NCBI GenBank assembly: GCA_009760855.2
Contig: WPIO01000022.1
Coordinates: 961,501 to 1,025,500, forward strand
Length of the DNA: 64,000 nt
Direction of reading: 5' to 3'
Source of the DNA: Cristatella mucedo
Taxonomy: Eukaryota > Bryozoa > Phylactolaemata > Cristatellidae
In this document: in pieces, positions 34,801 through 64,000 of the stretch
Layout: each line of letters begins with the position of its first letter
Numbering within the stretch: position 1 is the stretch's first letter
Notes under the pieces: generated by a model
Databases searched by the model: none
Seen by the model: the letters and a program-made list of their open reading frames with translations, nothing else
Told to the model about the DNA's origin: nothing
Position numbers and translations under genes: made by a program

Positions 34801-35593
34801 TGCTAGTGCTGATATATATTTCTTAGCTTTTCTGCATAAGAAAAGCTGCTTCAGAGAAAGAGCCGAACATGAAATCTCGTTTTGAGTAAAATAGTGCTCC
34901 TGTAGCAGCTGCGTAGAAACGTTTGGTGGGCAATGCGGGTACCAGTGTCTTCTCTGGCATGCATCTCGAGGAGTGCTGAGGTTGGGGAGATGCACGGGTT
35001 TCTACCTGGAACAGAGCAGTGCCCCCTTGTTCGGACGATTGACCTAGTAGGGCCGGCTGGATGGGGCAGCCGTTGTCCTCCTTCGAGGCCATTTGAAGTC
35101 GAGTTGCGGTCCCCCCTCACCCTAACCCGTCGGTTTGCTGGAGTATTCAGCATGCTGCTGCTAGCTCGTGCAAAATTCAATGCAACAACCGTAGGAGCAG
35201 ACGGCAGCTGCAGCCATCTGAGCTCATGTGATTGGCTGCCTCTTGCAAGGCAAAAGACTGACCCCGACCTTGGCTTAAATCTGGCTTCGCCTATGGCCAT
35301 CCACTGTGTTGTATGAAGCATTGGCTGTGCACCACCAGTTGCATGATGTATGGACGATCGAGCATTGCTATTATATCTGTTCTTATTCCCCATGTGCTGT
35401 TCCCCTATTTTTCATGCTAGGGCAGGGTGAAAGCTGTCTGATATCTGGAATGAAGCAGCTTTGCTTTTGCCTGTATCATGCGAGCGCTTTTTGCCGGCGG
35501 TCAACGTGTGGCGCAGACGTCGCTAGGCGCAGGCCAGCTGTCCCGGATTCTCACTGTCGTCCTTTTCCGCCTCAAGATCCAACGGGGACGGTG
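34801..35593. other. Upstream of the first schnurri exon; no exon defined
   Basis: Open frames exist on both strands but none could be tied to a family. Upstream schnurri exons, a promoter or an untranslated first exon may lie here or further left. Confidence 0.4.
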
Positions 35594-63217
<27,624 letters not shown>

Positions 63218-63329
63218 CGTGGATGTAGAACAGCAATGTACTTACAGCAGATCCGTTTGGAACTCTAACGCAGAGGCTTTTTTCATGAGATGCTACCATC
63301 TCTGTAGTCAAGGTTTCTGTAGATGTGCA

Positions 63330-63880
63330 ACGCAAACCATGCCTGAGTCATACCTCGCTTGGTCTGCTGAGAGGTTATCGATAGTGTTGGCAAGCACAAT
63401 CCAGGCTTTCACTTCTATGCCAATGACACATAGCTGTGCCTATGCTTTGATCCTCCCTCATAGCAGTCGATAAAGCCAAACTCCCTCAGATCCCCTGATG
63501 TATGTACTGCTGACACCCGCTCTTGATGACAGAACACTCATATTTAATGAGAAAACAAATTGCTAATTGTGTGCAAACCAAGTGCGACTCGGAAATAAGA
63601 CAGCAAGAATCCGCTCAAAATCTGCTCTGCCAGCATATCTCCTGTAGCATCTGCACGAAATCTAGGGGTCCTGTTCCAAAATGACCTTTGACTAGACAAT
63701 CACATCAGCTTAACAGTCAAGCCTGCCTACTTTCAGCTACAAAACATGGTGGTTTGGTGGCACCCTCCAATCATTCTATTAGCGTTCGATAGCCTATTAC
63801 ATTAAAAAGTGCCGATCACGTTTACTACGGGCAAGCAAGAGTAATTTGTCAATGCGAAAAAGTAGCTCCGATAAAACACT
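63330..63880 (+). mobile_element. LINE fragment (CR1/L2-like) with mutated RT box
   Basis: GFHFYANDT-stop (about 63393-63425) is the RT catalytic box with YADD changed to YAND and a stop. ARNLGVLFQNDL, DNHISLTVKPAYFQLQNMV follow near 63655-63745. Confidence 0.7.
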
Positions 63881-64000
63881 GGGTTATCGTGCTCTGGACG
63901 CAGTTCAGCCAATATTCCTAAAACTTATGCATTGGGGTTTTAGCCATCGAAGTACTGCCTGCTTTTATTCTGACTTACTAAGATTTATAGCAATAATGGT

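Overview
This window is nuclear DNA from an animal. Its genes are split by spliceosomal introns, and it is full of retroelement and DNA-transposon debris. The best guess is an invertebrate (non-vertebrate bilaterian), because the main gene is a Schnurri/HIVEP ortholog that keeps a C-terminal zinc-finger triplet known from fly Schnurri and worm SMA-9 and absent, as I recall, from vertebrate HIVEP proteins. The species cannot be named from the sequence. Exons are GC-rich with Ala, Ser, Gly and Gln runs. Introns are closer to AT/GC balance and carry many (AAT)n, (GA)n and (TA)n tracts.

Two protein-coding genes could be rebuilt exon by exon. (1) An ENKD1 ortholog (enkurin-domain, microtubule and cilium protein) lies on the minus strand, start codon at 20136 and stop at 6403. 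Its seven exons join in phase to give 354 codons, close to the roughly 346 of human ENKD1. One intron uses a GC-AG splice pair. (2) A schnurri/HIVEP ortholog lies on the plus strand from about 35.6 kb to 59.2 kb, possibly 63.2 kb. Sixteen exons join in phase, with a seventeenth as candidate, for about 2,850-2,890 codons. It encodes eight C2H2-type fingers: a ZAS-N pair, a ZAS-C pair with a long acidic tail, a single finger, and a C-terminal triplet. The genes are divergent, with about 15 kb of transposon-rich DNA between their 5' ends.

Layout: 1-1697 broken hAT transposase, inserted in a second hAT terminus (to 1768); 1868-1990 LINE fragment; 2058-2197 seven perfect 20-bp repeats; 6.4-20.1 kb ENKD1, whose introns hold LINE/SINE copies, a Tc1-like relic (12.0-12.9 kb), a 32-bp satellite (16.7-17.5 kb) and a foldback element (18.5-19.0 kb); 21-34.8 kb CR1/L2-like LINEs (two tandem minus-strand copies at 24.4-27.7 kb), tRNA-derived SINEs and a second Tc1-like relic; 35.6-59.2 kb schnurri; 59.2-64 kb nested LINE copies around a candidate last schnurri exon.

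The genes have no evident functional link. Schnurri proteins are nuclear cofactors of Smad-mediated BMP/TGF-beta repression; ENKD1 acts at centrioles, microtubules and cilia. Splice phases were worked out by hand. Family assignments rest on recognised motifs, not on a database search. I found no clearly new biological system. The most unusual items are the schnurri architecture, a reading-frame switch in its ZAS-N exon, several long perfect hairpins, and LINE/SINE families sharing a 3' tail.
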